From: a bacterium
Lineage (GTDB): Bacteria; Planctomycetota; Planctomycetia; Kolteriales; Kolteriaceae
Length of the DNA: 64,000 bases
Reading direction: 5' to 3'
Assembly (NCBI GenBank): GCA_019753235.1
Contig: JAIELF010000038.1
Location: 62,001 to 126,000, forward strand
The notes below the pieces were generated by a model. That model made no database searches. It was not told the DNA's origin and saw only the letters and a list, made by a program, of their open reading frames with translations. The position numbers and the translations under genes were made by a program. Shown here one piece after another: positions 36,890 through 46,065 of the stretch. The stretch's first letter is position 1. Each line of letters opens with the position of its first letter.

Positions 36890-38140
36890 ATGGTGCGCGG
36901 AATCGTTGGCTGGGTCATGATCTTGTCGGCAGGCTGGATCGCTTTCGATCCATCGCCGGCCTCGGCTTGCATGTTCGGCAGGCGCCGTTCAGTGCAGACC
37001 AACACTTCCTTCTACCAACCTGCGGCAAGTTGCTCGAGTTGCGGCGTGGCGGCGACCCCGGTGGTGGCGCAGTTTGTGGCCCCCGTCGCCCCTGTGGCGA
37101 TCGCGACTCCCGTCGTGGCCCAATACTTCGCCCCGGTCGCCCCGGCACCCATCGCCGTTCAGGAAACGCGAATGGTTCAGCGAAGCTATTTGGCCCCGGT
37201 CACTACGATGCAGACGCAAACACAGTTCGAAAACGTCGTCAGTCTGCGGACCGAGTTCTTCGATGAAGCGGTCACCACCATGCAAACGTCCGCGTATTAC
37301 GACCCATGTGGGTGTGGCTTTAAGGCGGTGACCACGCCGGTGACGTCGGTGGTCAGGCGCCAGCGACAGGTTCCCGTCACACAGACTATCGCCCGGAATT
37401 ATCAGGTTCCTGTGACCACGTTCGAACAGAGAATCGCGTTTGAACCGGTGACAGAGACTCGGATGTACTTCCCGCCGACTCCTGTTGTCGCGGTCGCTCC
37501 GACGGTGTCCCATTTCGTTGCACCGGTCGCCGTGGCGCCCACTGTCTCGCAGTTTGTGGCCCCTGTTGCTCCAGTCGCGCCGGTCGCGGTAGCCGCCCCG
37601 GCGATGGCGGCAGCTCCGGTGGCGAACTTTGTTCCAGCCGTACCTGCTGGTCCGGTAGCTCAAATGGCACAGCCCGCGCCGCAAGCGGTGGCGACAGCGG
37701 TTCCGGGCGCTGCGAACTATCTCCCGCCGGCCCCTACCGCGGTGGGAGCGATGCCGGTTCCCGGAGCAGCGCCTCACGCCCAGCCCGCTCCTCCCCAGGG
37801 ACAGCCGCAACCGCAGTTCTACCAGAACCCTGCTACGGCACCGGCAGATGATCGAACCATGATCATCGAGCGAGTTGTCAAAAACGGCCAGGTGATTCAT
37901 GAGAACAAGCGGTATCTCAACCCAGGCGAAGCGGTCCCACCGCCGCAAGTTCCCGGTACCAACCCTGCTCCGCCGGCCAACGTAAATCCTCCCCATGAAG
38001 AGGTTCGGCCCCAAGAGGCGCCGGCGACGCCGTCATCGATGCCTTGGCAGGGGTTTCCCTCGGGGCGGGGTAACTTCACCGCACGGGTTGATTCCCATTT
38101 GGTGCCGGTCTCGGCCAGCATCTACTACGGTAACCGATAG
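36890..38140 (+). CDS. Exported Pro/Val/Ala-repeat protein of unknown function
   Basis: About 416 residues from ATG 36890, which has GAGGGAG upstream and gives a clear signal (IVGWVMILSAGWIAFDPSPA, cleavage near ASA). Degenerate repeats follow, such as TPVVAQFVAPVAPVAIA, TPVVAQYFAPVAPAPIA, APTVSHFVAPVAVAPTVSQF. The middle carries a CGCG pair and Thr/Gln-rich motifs (VTTMQTQTQFENVV, VTTMQTSAYY). The C-terminus has a more ordered segment (DRTMIIERVVKNGQVIHENK) before a proline-rich end. A cell-wall or envelope-associated protein is plausible. No family recognised. A strong terminator hairpin follows. Confidence 0.7.
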   Translation: MVRGIVGWVMILSAGWIAFDPSPASACMFGRRRSVQTNTSFYQPAASCSSCGVAATPVVAQFVAPVAPVAIATPVVAQYFAPVAPAPIAVQETRMVQRSYLAPVTTMQTQTQFENVVSLRTEFFDEAVTTMQTSAYYDPCGCGFKAVTTPVTSVVRRQRQVPVTQTIARNYQVPVTTFEQRIAFEPVTETRMYFPPTPVVAVAPTVSHFVAPVAVAPTVSQFVAPVAPVAPVAVAAPAMAAAPVANFVPAVPAGPVAQMAQPAPQAVATAVPGAANYLPPAPTAVGAMPVPGAAPHAQPAPPQGQPQPQFYQNPATAPADDRTMIIERVVKNGQVIHENKRYLNPGEAVPPPQVPGTNPAPPANVNPPHEEVRPQEAPATPSSMPWQGFPSGRGNFTARVDSHLVPVSASIYYGNR

Positions 38141-38169
38141 TCACACTTAACAGACTCTCTGTTCGTCTT

Positions 38170-38210
38170 CGGCATGACGCGCTCGAGTGATCGAGCGCGT
38201 CATGCCGTTT
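38170..38210. terminator. Strong hairpin terminator between convergent genes
   Basis: A perfect 17-bp inverted repeat, arms 38170-38186 and 38191-38207, closed by a GTGA tetraloop and followed by TTT on the plus strand. It lies between the Pro/Val/Ala-repeat gene and the convergent CDGSH gene, whose stop codon (38200-38202) is inside the 3' arm, so it probably ends transcripts from both sides. Confidence 0.8.
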
Positions 38211-38415
38211 CTTGGCTCGTCGACTCTTTCCAACCGCTCCTTTTGTGGGATCCATCGCAGAATGGTTTTTGTGTCGATCGGCCACATCGACACAGAAAGA
38301 TTCCTTTCGGATCGCCGACCACGTCGATTGGCGAACCGTCGAGATTCTCGACGAGGATCGGCCCGAGAATCTGCAAGGGCCCATCGGGTCGAACGATTAC
38401 CTTCACGTCCGGCAT
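38200..38415 (-). CDS. CDGSH iron-sulfur domain protein
   Basis: A 71-residue protein. The single CDGSH motif is present: FLCRCGRSTQKPFCDGSH, with the three cysteines and one histidine that bind a [2Fe-2S] cluster in the mitoNEET family. MPDVKVIVRPDGPLQILGP is the typical preceding beta region. ATG 38415 has AGGAGGGAT nine bases upstream; the frame runs 22 codons further but those residues look unrelated. Role: small soluble redox or cluster-transfer protein. The stop codon is embedded in the terminator hairpin. Confidence 0.9.
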   Translation of the reverse strand: MPDVKVIVRPDGPLQILGPILVENLDGSPIDVVGDPKGIFLCRCGRSTQKPFCDGSHKRSGWKESTSQETA

Positions 38416-38493
38416 GGCCCTATCCCTCCTGGTCTTGTTGATCATCCTTGCTACCAAAAGTCTACCAAGATCCTCTTTCACGGGCCGAGCACA

Positions 38494-38631
38494 ATGACCG
38501 ATCCTCCCGACCGTTGGCCCACGCGTCCTTCTTGGGGCATGGCTCTCCTTTTTTTAATCATTCTGTTGACGGCTTTAACTCTCCTCTATTTCATCAACGC
38601 CCTAAGCGCTTTCGGCCAGAATGCGCGATAA
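38494..38631 (+). CDS. Small single-span membrane protein (45 aa)
   Basis: A 45-codon frame from ATG 38494 encoding a hydrophilic, proline-rich start and one strong membrane helix (WGMALLFLIILLTALTLLYF). It sits divergent from the CDGSH gene and just before gpmA. The ribosome-binding site is weak. The clean hydrophobic segment and following stop favour a real small protein, but this is not proven. Confidence 0.5.
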   Translation: MTDPPDRWPTRPSWGMALLFLIILLTALTLLYFINALSAFGQNAR

Positions 38632-38772
38632 GACGACCGCATGTGGCGTGAAAGCGACATGTTGAGTGCGACGAAGAAGCTTCTCGGCTGCGGTCGGCCA
38701 ACGAAGGCGGATCCTCTACAACGACAGGGCTCGGCGGCGAATATTCCCCGCCAGCGGAGGGAGTTCGCTTTC

Positions 38773-39519
38773 ATGCACAAGTTGGTGCTGCTGCGTCACG
38801 GCGAAAGTGTTTGGAATAAAGAGAATCGATTCACTGGTTGGACCGATGTCGATCTCTCGGAAAAAGGTCGGCAAGAGGCAGCCTCGGCAGGGACGCTGCT
38901 GACGAAGGAAGGCTTCACGTTCGATATCGCCTACACGTCGGTCTTGAAGCGAGCCATCCGGACGCTGTGGTACGTCCTGGATGAGATGGATCTGATGTGG
39001 CTTCCCGTCATTCGGGATTGGCGGTTGAATGAACGCCACTACGGCGCTCTTCAAGGCCTTAACAAAGCCGAGATGGCCGCCCAGCACAGTGATGAGCAGG
39101 TTAAAATCTGGCGACGCAGTTACGATGTCCCCCCTCCTCCACTCGATCTTTCTGACGAGCGATACCCCGGCCACGATCGCCGATACGCTCACTTGTCGCC
39201 CGCGGAACTACCTCGAACCGAGTGTTTGAAGGATACGGTCGCGCGATTTGTTCCCTACTGGGAATCGACCATTGCACCGGCGGTTCGTAACGGCAAGCGG
39301 GTTGTTATCGTGGCGCACGGCAACAGTCTGCGAGCGCTGGTCAAGTACCTTGACGGGATCAGTGACGAGGCCATCGTCGAACTCAATATTCCGACCGGAA
39401 CGCCACTCGTCTACGAACTTGATTCATCACTGAAACCAATCCGAAACTATTACCTGGGGGATGCCGAGGCTATTGCCAAGGCGGCGGCCGCCGTCGCCAA
39501 TCAAGGCAAAGCCCAGTAG
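38773..39519 (+). CDS. gpmA: 2,3-bisphosphoglycerate-dependent phosphoglycerate mutase
   Basis: A 248-residue enzyme interconverting 3- and 2-phosphoglycerate in glycolysis. [20 protein letters not shown] holds the phosphorylated histidine (RHG). [46 protein letters not shown] and [18 protein letters not shown] are typical of the dPGM class. ATG 38773 is preceded by GGAGGG; the frame is open to 38641 but the extra residues are not conserved in type. The length matches E. coli GpmA (250). Confidence 0.95.
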   Translation: MHKLVLLRHGESVWNKENRFTGWTDVDLSEKGRQEAASAGTLLTKEGFTFDIAYTSVLKRAIRTLWYVLDEMDLMWLPVIRDWRLNERHYGALQGLNKAEMAAQHSDEQVKIWRRSYDVPPPPLDLSDERYPGHDRRYAHLSPAELPRTECLKDTVARFVPYWESTIAPAVRNGKRVVIVAHGNSLRALVKYLDGISDEAIVELNIPTGTPLVYELDSSLKPIRNYYLGDAEAIAKAAAAVANQGKAQ

Positions 39520-39542
39520 CAATTCGGGTATTTGATAGAGTG

Positions 39543-41498
39543 TCATCGAGGTGTCACTTGCAAAGGTGGCATGGGAGTTTCGAGCACCGAGGCCACTGCC
39601 CTTAAGAGCTCGAACTCCGCCACGCTGACGACGGCATCTTCCACGACACACGCCGTCGCTGCCGAGGTTATCCTTCGTTTGAGCGCGGGAACTGCCTCCG
39701 CCAGATGCTCCAATGCATCGCCGAAAGCAGTCAGATTCAATTCATCCTTCGCCACCATCGGGACTGGTAGATTCGAATCGAATGCTTTCCAACTCTTCTC
39801 GTAAAGAGCACGCACGACAGCGGGATCGTCGTTGCCGACATGCGCGAGCAGACTGATCACGCGAGCGACTTCGTCGCTGACCTCCGCGGGTTTCGAGATC
39901 TTGGCAGGCTTGGATTTCCTCAATCCGAACTGTTCATCCAGACAACGCACCACAAAGATCTGCAACACAAACTCAAAGAGCGTGATTCGCTGGTCGGCAT
40001 GAACAAGGTTCAAAATGTTGTCGCGAAAGTGCGTGTATTGCCCGCGCGTCAATTGCCGAAGGGCCGGCAATGCCAACTCGACGGTGGGCAACCGCGAGCC
40101 GGCCGGCATCGCCTGCACCGTCGGGACCAACTTCAACGTCGCCTCGAAGATCGAAGGCTTGAGTTCTCGTTGAAGATGCGTCAGTTGCCGAGACCGAACA
40201 TCTTGATCGGCGTGCAACAGTAACGCATACACCAAGCCCTGTGCGGAGAAAGTTTCGTGCGACGCATCGGCGATCGGCGGCGAAAGCGATTCCAAAATCG
40301 CCGCGGCCGTCGCGATGTTCTCCGGGCGGGGTTCGCCTACCTTTTGCAAGACTCCTTGAGTTCCGATTGGAAATGGAATCGGAAAACCTCCTGGGAGCGG
40401 ACCCCGTTTGGGCTTGGCCGGAGCGGGAACCGCCACGTTTGGTGCGGCTTGGCGCGGATCGGGAAAGGTCCCGTCCCATTGGGGCAGAACGCGCTTGATG
40501 CGATCGGCCAAGGGGGGATGAGTTGCGAAGAGTTGGCTCACGGCGGTGGAGAAGAACATGTGACTCACTTCGCCTGCATGGGCTTCCGCCACGCGTGAAC
40601 CGGCCGACCAGCCGCCGATCTTCGCCAGGGCGTAGGCAATCCCCTCGGGATTTCGCGTGAACTGTACTGCCGACGCATCGGCCAAGTATTCTCGTTGCCT
40701 GGAGACGGCAGCCCTTATCAATTGCCCGAAAATCACGCCGATGTATCCCAGCACAAATAACGCCAAGCCGAACAGCATGAAAAGGGCCCGGGGATCGCCC
40801 TTGCTCTCGGATCTCCCTTGTCGGGAGGAGGAGAGCCCGAAAATCATGACATTCTGTTGCGAGCGAAGGATGTAATAGCCGATCGTGCTGATGACCAGGA
40901 TGCCATAGATCAGGCCGGTGATCCGAAGATTCAGTTTCATGTCGCCGTTGAGGATGTGACTGAACTCATGTCCCATCACTCCTTGCAGCTCATCCCGCGT
41001 CAGAAGATCGATCGAGCCACGGGTCACGCCGATGACAGCATCCGAAGGCTTGTGACCCGCCGCAAACGCATTGATGCCTTGCTCGTTCTCGAGCAGATAG
41101 ACCGGCGGGACCGGCACACCCGAGGCGATCGCCATCTCTTCAACGATGTTGAGTATCTTTCGCTCGGCAGGGTCACGCGTATCGACGTTGATCGGTCGAC
41201 CACCCAGCATGAGCGCGACGGTCTCGCCCCCTTTGGAGAGTTGGGCAATCTTGTAGAGACTCCCCGCCCCGACAACGGCCGAGGTGGCGCCTGCGACGGC
41301 CGCTAAAAGATTGGGATAGAACAAGGGGACGTCTGCGATCGTCATGGCCAGAGGCGAATCGTCGGGTGTGTTCATGCGAAAGAGAATCGCCACCACGAAG
41401 TAAATCGACGCCACTAGACCCAACATCCCGAGCGCGAAGTAGACGACGAGAAAGCTACTCTGCCGGCGCGCGTGCTCTTGGGCTGCAAAAAAATCCAT
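39543..41498 (-). CDS. M48 family metallopeptidase (HtpX-like) with extra C-terminal domain
   Basis: About 651 residues. Two N-terminal membrane segments (about 15-45 and 60-85) precede the catalytic zinc motif ELQGVMGHEFSHILNGD, with the third ligand in REYLADASAVQF; two more membrane spans lie between them. This is the HtpX/Ste24 layout, acting on damaged membrane proteins. After about residue 340 comes a proline-rich linker and a 250-residue helical region (ITLFEFVLQIFVVRCLDEQF) that recalls TerB-like helical bundles; E. coli HtpX (293) has none. ATG 41498 is chosen over a TTG at 41516. It lies 79 bases downstream of lemA; the LemA-M48 pairing is a recurrent one. Confidence 0.9.
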   Translation of the reverse strand: MDFFAAQEHARRQSSFLVVYFALGMLGLVASIYFVVAILFRMNTPDDSPLAMTIADVPLFYPNLLAAVAGATSAVVGAGSLYKIAQLSKGGETVALMLGGRPINVDTRDPAERKILNIVEEMAIASGVPVPPVYLLENEQGINAFAAGHKPSDAVIGVTRGSIDLLTRDELQGVMGHEFSHILNGDMKLNLRITGLIYGILVISTIGYYILRSQQNVMIFGLSSSRQGRSESKGDPRALFMLFGLALFVLGYIGVIFGQLIRAAVSRQREYLADASAVQFTRNPEGIAYALAKIGGWSAGSRVAEAHAGEVSHMFFSTAVSQLFATHPPLADRIKRVLPQWDGTFPDPRQAAPNVAVPAPAKPKRGPLPGGFPIPFPIGTQGVLQKVGEPRPENIATAAAILESLSPPIADASHETFSAQGLVYALLLHADQDVRSRQLTHLQRELKPSIFEATLKLVPTVQAMPAGSRLPTVELALPALRQLTRGQYTHFRDNILNLVHADQRITLFEFVLQIFVVRCLDEQFGLRKSKPAKISKPAEVSDEVARVISLLAHVGNDDPAVVRALYEKSWKAFDSNLPVPMVAKDELNLTAFGDALEHLAEAVPALKRRITSAATACVVEDAVVSVAEFELLRAVASVLETPMPPLQVTPR

Positions 41499-41577
41499 TC
41501 GCTCGTTCCCGTCCAAGGTCCGCCGGCCCGCACCGTGTGGAAGTGCGATGCCGGCGATGGATCGCTTGATCGACTGA

Positions 41578-42186
41578 TTAGGAGAAGGAAACCTTGGGCG
41601 CCTGGCGTTCGGCGGTGTCGGTGATTTCGAACTGGTCGGCCGTTAGGAACCCGAACAAGCTCGCGACGATCACGGTGGGGAAGGACTCGCGCATGTTGTT
41701 GTACTGCATGACCGAATCGTTGTAGGCTTGCCGAGAGAACGAGACTTTGTTCTCGGTAGAGGTCAGTTCCTCTTGCAGCGAGAGCATATTCTGATTGGCT
41801 TTCAAATCGGGGTACGCTTCGGAGAGAGCAAATAAGCGACCTAGAGCGCCGGAAAGCTGCGACTCAGCACCGCTGAGTTGCTTCATGGCATTGGGATCGC
41901 CGGGATCGGCGGCGGCCTTTTGCCCGGCCGAGACCGCTTCATTGCGGGCTCGAATAACCGACTCGAGGGTTTCTCGTTCGTGAGTCATGTAGCCTTTGAC
42001 GATTTCGACGAGATTGGGAATCAAATCGTATCGCCGTTTGAGTTGGACATCGATCTGCGCGAAAGCGTTCCTGAATCTGTTGCGAGCCACGACCAGGCCG
42101 TTGTAAAGCCCGGAAAGCATCGTGACGACAACCAGCGCAACGACGGCCAACACCACCCACACAGGGACCGCTGAAAGGTTCGGCAT
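41578..42186 (-). CDS. LemA family protein
   Basis: About 202 residues: one N-terminal membrane helix (VPVWVVLAVVALVVVTML) and the LemA four-helix core, with FAQIDVQLKRRYDLIPNLVE and YNDSVMQYNNMRESFPTVIV. ATG 42186 has AGAGGA upstream; an ATG at 42204 is possible. The function is poorly known; its neighbour is an M48 protease, as in many genomes, suggesting a role in membrane quality control or modulation of the protease. Confidence 0.93.
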   Translation of the reverse strand: MPNLSAVPVWVVLAVVALVVVTMLSGLYNGLVVARNRFRNAFAQIDVQLKRRYDLIPNLVEIVKGYMTHERETLESVIRARNEAVSAGQKAAADPGDPNAMKQLSGAESQLSGALGRLFALSEAYPDLKANQNMLSLQEELTSTENKVSFSRQAYNDSVMQYNNMRESFPTVIVASLFGFLTADQFEITDTAERQAPKVSFS

Positions 42187-42302
42187 CGAAGAGTTCCTCT
42201 TCATCGAAATGGGGGACGGAAAATCACCCGGCCCCGTGACAGACTTTTATCGAACGAGCATCCCACGATTGTACATACCAAAGATATCGACGGTCCCTCA
42301 GG

Positions 42303-43031
42303 TCATGGCAATTCCTTGATAAAGATATTCTTCCAACGGATATCGCCGCCATGAGTTTGAAGCTGAATCGGACCGGTCTGGGGGAGAGGTTTTTTGGCGT
42401 CCCAAAAGTTCTCCATGGGGACTTTATCGACGACAAGCTTGTCATTGAAGACAACCGTCACGATGTCATCCTTCATGGTGATGTGAAAACGATTCCATTC
42501 GCCGAGCGGCTTGTCGGCCAAGACGAGAGCATTCTTGCCGGCCTTCTTATTGTTCCAGAGCGAGCCCGAGCCGAAATTGGCACCGAGGTTCCATTTACCC
42601 CCTTCTTCTCGCGTATCCCAGATCTGCACCTGCGGGGTGCCACGAAGGTAAATTCCGCTGTCTCCTAAGGGTGCCATGTTCCAATCGACGTAGAGTTCAA
42701 AGTTCTTGTAGTCCTTCTCCGTGGTGAGATAAGGCCCCTGCCCGTCGTTGAAGATCTCATCCTTGTCGGCTCGCCAATGCTTGGCCATCTCAACATTCTC
42801 TTTCTCTTGCCAAGTCTTGCGAGCTTCGGGCGTCATGGCTGCTAATTCGTACGGGCTGATGTGGCTTTGACCACGCCAACCACTCAGGTCTTTGCCGTTG
42901 TAAAGAGAAACAAAACCAGCCGGGGGGCTATCCCCCTGGACCAACAGCGTCGTGGTGAGAATCCATCCCGCACAAAACAAACCAGCCTTCGAGGGCAGCA
43001 ACATCGATCGCTTCAAAGCAGATTCTCCCAT
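42303..43031 (-). CDS. DUF1080 (3-keto-disaccharide hydrolase-type) exported protein
   Basis: A 242-residue exported protein with signal FCAGWILTTTLLVQGDS. The body is one DUF1080 concanavalin-like domain: FVSLYNGKDLSGWRG, YLTTEKDYKNFELYVDWN, DSGIYLRGTPQVQIWD, GEWNRFHITMKDDIVTVVFN and GPIQLQTHGGDIRWKNIFI. Members are now linked to cleavage of 3-keto glycosides in oxidative carbohydrate breakdown. It stands alone between lemA and the Mla-like operon. Function follows the family only. Confidence 0.9.
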   Translation of the reverse strand: MGESALKRSMLLPSKAGLFCAGWILTTTLLVQGDSPPAGFVSLYNGKDLSGWRGQSHISPYELAAMTPEARKTWQEKENVEMAKHWRADKDEIFNDGQGPYLTTEKDYKNFELYVDWNMAPLGDSGIYLRGTPQVQIWDTREEGGKWNLGANFGSGSLWNNKKAGKNALVLADKPLGEWNRFHITMKDDIVTVVFNDKLVVDKVPMENFWDAKKPLPQTGPIQLQTHGGDIRWKNIFIKELP

Positions 43032-43150
43032 TGATTGGTTGGATGAAAAGAACTTCCCCCAGAAGCGACATCATAAAGGAAGGAGTGCCATTCTCACCAG
43101 CGCGGAGGGAAAAAATTGGCTCGCCTGTGAACGACGCCGACCCTTCGTCG

Positions 43151-44743
43151 TCATTCAAACTCCACGAACGCAAAGCCGAAATGAACCAGAAGAACCCAGA
43201 TGGTGGCGAGAAGAACCGTGCGGGTGATCGATCGACTGATGTCTTCACTTGATCGCTTGGGTTGCCGGCCAACGGCATAGGCGATCTGCCCTGCCCCCAA
43301 TCCGCACAGCGTTACCTTCGCGAACCACCATCCCAAACCGCTGGGAGTAGATTGGTGAGCCGGCCAAAAGGCGTCCGCAAAGTAACGATCCCAAAAGGTT
43401 GGCCCCCATTCGGGCCGAATCGCGGTGAAGACCACCAAACTCGCGCCGCCCGCCAGCAGGCTTGCCCACGCAATCAGGATCGGCGTCGTTAGCATCATCG
43501 ACCAGAGTGCCCCGAACTTGGCGTATCGATCGGGAGAAACCCCAAGCGTGGCCAAGGCGTCGTGCTGTCGACCATAGATCCGCCCGCCGACATCGGCCGA
43601 CAGCGCCGCCCCCGATCGAGCCGCGATTAAGATCGTCCCGAAAATCGGGACCAAGATCCGGTACAGTGCAAAGCCAATGGAGGAGAGCAAATTCTCGACG
43701 AACAGCGTTTCGGTGTACTTCGCGTACGGCATGTACCGGAATGTAAAATACGTCGCAACAAAGCCGACAATTAGGCCGGCCAGTGCCAGATAGATCCAAG
43801 CCGATGGTCCTGCCACCAGCCTTAAACTGTGCGCCAAGGCCCGCCCGCCCCATCGCGCCGACCGCCACAGCGGAAGCAAGTCGATCGGTGTCCAAAGCGC
43901 CCCCCCGACGATGTCGGCAGTTTTCTGAAAAAATGAAGCGATCGAGCCGACCCAACTTCGCCTGCGCGCAGAGGCAAGCCCTTCGCGGTCATCCTCCTTC
44001 GGAAGTGCCTCTTGCAATGCCGAATGCCAATCATCGACGGCCGCCGGGTCAAGCTCGCGAAGCTGGCGCTTTTGACCATCGAAAAGAAGAATTTGATCGG
44101 CCATGTCGAGAAATGGACGAACGTCGTGCGTGACGATCAAACAAGTGGATCCATGTTGCCGATGAATGTCGGTAATGAGCTGGGCGACTTGCCGGGCGGT
44201 CGCTTCGTCGAGTCCGGAAGTCGGCTCATCGAAGAACAACATGGCCGGCGAAGAGGCCAAGGCCCGCGCGATCGCCAACCGCTGCCGCTGCCCTCCACTC
44301 AAGAGGGACGAACGAGTCCCAGCTGGAATGCCGAGATCGATCAGCCACTGATTCGCGGTTCGCGACGGCGGCCCACCTCGGCAATGATCGATACTGATTT
44401 GAACGTTCTCCGCAGGGGAGAGATCGTCGAAAATCGCCAAGCTTTGAAAAACAAAACCAATCGTCGGCCGTTGACCCGCGGGGAAGGTTCGCCCCGAAGG
44501 ATCGATGAATGAGGCGACCCCGCCCGTCTCGATCCCCGATTCGAAAACGCTTGCCAGGCCAGCCAGCGACTGTAGGAGAACCGATTTGCCTACACCGCTT
44601 GGCCCGACCAGCAATGTCATCGAACCGGCCGGTATCTCGGCATGCGCATCGGTCAGCAGCGTTCGGCTCGGGGTCTTCATCGAGTAACTCGATAGCCGTA
44701 GGCCGACCGGCAATTGAACCTTGGATGAAGAAGCGTCCGTCAC
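43151..44743 (-). CDS. Fused MlaF-MlaE lipid ABC transporter (ATPase + permease)
   Basis: A 530-residue fusion. Residues about 10-235 are an ATPase: Walker A VGPSGVGKSVLLQSLAGL, signature LSGGQRQRLAIARAL, Walker B LFFDEPTSGLDE, H-loop LIVTHDVRP. Residues about 290-530 are an MlaE-type permease with five or so hydrophobic segments (IYLALAGLIVGFVATYF, VPIFGTILIAARSGAALSAD). In most bacteria MlaF and MlaE are separate and work with an MCE protein in phospholipid transport. The GTG start at 44743 has AAAGGAG upstream and overlaps the stop of the preceding gene (GTGA), so the two are translationally coupled. Confidence 0.87.
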   Translation of the reverse strand: MTDASSSKVQLPVGLRLSSYSMKTPSRTLLTDAHAEIPAGSMTLLVGPSGVGKSVLLQSLAGLASVFESGIETGGVASFIDPSGRTFPAGQRPTIGFVFQSLAIFDDLSPAENVQISIDHCRGGPPSRTANQWLIDLGIPAGTRSSLLSGGQRQRLAIARALASSPAMLFFDEPTSGLDEATARQVAQLITDIHRQHGSTCLIVTHDVRPFLDMADQILLFDGQKRQLRELDPAAVDDWHSALQEALPKEDDREGLASARRRSWVGSIASFFQKTADIVGGALWTPIDLLPLWRSARWGGRALAHSLRLVAGPSAWIYLALAGLIVGFVATYFTFRYMPYAKYTETLFVENLLSSIGFALYRILVPIFGTILIAARSGAALSADVGGRIYGRQHDALATLGVSPDRYAKFGALWSMMLTTPILIAWASLLAGGASLVVFTAIRPEWGPTFWDRYFADAFWPAHQSTPSGLGWWFAKVTLCGLGAGQIAYAVGRQPKRSSEDISRSITRTVLLATIWVLLVHFGFAFVEFE

Positions 44744-46065
44744 GGACGGCTCCTTTGGCGAGTGGGGAGAGGATAAAATGCCTGCTCGCTGGCCGATACG
44801 ATTGCGATCGGCGCCAACGAGGAACGAGGGCCATCCTTGATGACCAGCCACCGAAGATCCTTCCCCAGCAGCGAACTTCGCAGCACGCGAGCCAACTCAG
44901 GGGAAATCTCTCCCTCGGGTCCAGAGACGATTCGCTCCACCAACGAAACCACGACCGGTTCCCATTCGCCCGCCAGTTGGGACCAAGCCTGTTTCACGGC
45001 CGGCCGATCAAGCGTGTGAGAGACCGCCTCGCTGACGGCGGGATTATCCATGATTGCTTCACGGAGAATCTTGCCGGCGAGTTCCTGAACGGCAGCATCC
45101 TCAATGAATCGATGGACCGCCAAACGAAGCGCTTCTTGCACGCGTGGGTCGGCAGCCGACTCGGCCAGGACCGACGTTGCCACATCTGCCAACTGCGGCA
45201 TATGACTCTCTACGATAGGAAGGGCATCCTCAGCAATGATTCGGCTCCACTCGGCTTCGAGAGCGCCATTTCCGACACCAACTTTGTCCACCAGGTATCG
45301 CCAGCCGAGCCGCCAGACAGACACCCGCTGAAAAATCTCGCCCGCCATGTCGTCGAAGACCGGCTGGGCCTTCGTTCGAACGATTGGCCAGGCAACTTGG
45401 CTGGCGAGGCTGGCAAACTCGTCCGACCAGTAATCTCGGCGGTGCCGTTCGACGATCTCCCCAAATTGATCCTTGTGACGAATGATCGATTTCTCGAGTT
45501 CCGACTCGATCACGGGATAGAGGTCGTCCATCATTTGTTTGAGGGCCGGTGTGATGACGCGCATGGTTTGGTCTTTTCGACTCGCCCATGCCGTTGCTAA
45601 GTCGGATAGGAGCTTCTTTTGTTTCTCGGCAGGCAAAAGTGTTCGAAGAACGCCCTGCCCTGAACGATCGGTCACATGGGCCACAAGCTCTTGGATGCTG
45701 AGGGCTCCCGGAATGTCACTCCCTGTCAGTTCGATGGAAACCGTTGCCGATCCCGGTGCTGAGATTCGATCGACGTTTCGAACCGAACCAACCAGCTTGG
45801 CCGGCTTGTCAGCGAAATGGAGGAAAACCGGGTCGCCTGACTCGACAATAATCTCCGCTGCCGCTGCCGCCTGAATGATTTGCGTCGGCGTCACGAGATA
45901 TGCCCAGACGCGGGCCACGGTCGTGCGCAGCACGGAATCATCCCCCAGCAGACTGGCACTTCGCAGGCCTGCCAGTAGACAAACGCCCCAGATACCGACC
46001 CCCACCACCACGCGCGTTGCCGCACGAAGACGATTCAAGATCGTGGTCTCCTCGAACTCAATCAA
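44740..46065 (-). CDS. Membrane-anchored protein, possible divergent MCE partner
   Basis: A 441-residue protein with one N-terminal membrane helix (VVVGVGIWGVCLLAGL) and a large exported helical region (FIEDAAVQELAGKILREAIM). Residues about 70-120 (SGDPVFLHFADKPAKLVGSV and following beta-rich residues) loosely resemble an MCE strand pattern; this is a weak inference. The position, coupled 4 bases upstream of the fused MlaFE gene, is where an MlaD-like substrate-binding partner would be expected. The start is TTG 46065 with GGGAGAA seven bases upstream. Otherwise unrecognised. Confidence 0.65.
   Translation of the reverse strand: MIEFEETTILNRLRAATRVVVGVGIWGVCLLAGLRSASLLGDDSVLRTTVARVWAYLVTPTQIIQAAAAAEIIVESGDPVFLHFADKPAKLVGSVRNVDRISAPGSATVSIELTGSDIPGALSIQELVAHVTDRSGQGVLRTLLPAEKQKKLLSDLATAWASRKDQTMRVITPALKQMMDDLYPVIESELEKSIIRHKDQFGEIVERHRRDYWSDEFASLASQVAWPIVRTKAQPVFDDMAGEIFQRVSVWRLGWRYLVDKVGVGNGALEAEWSRIIAEDALPIVESHMPQLADVATSVLAESAADPRVQEALRLAVHRFIEDAAVQELAGKILREAIMDNPAVSEAVSHTLDRPAVKQAWSQLAGEWEPVVVSLVERIVSGPEGEISPELARVLRSSLLGKDLRWLVIKDGPRSSLAPIAIVSASEQAFYPLPTRQRSRP

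Noticed and set aside
36989-38014. Minus-strand 341-codon Arg/Gly/His-rich frame
   Set aside because: Produced by GC-rich Pro/Val/Ala codons on the other strand; no start signal.
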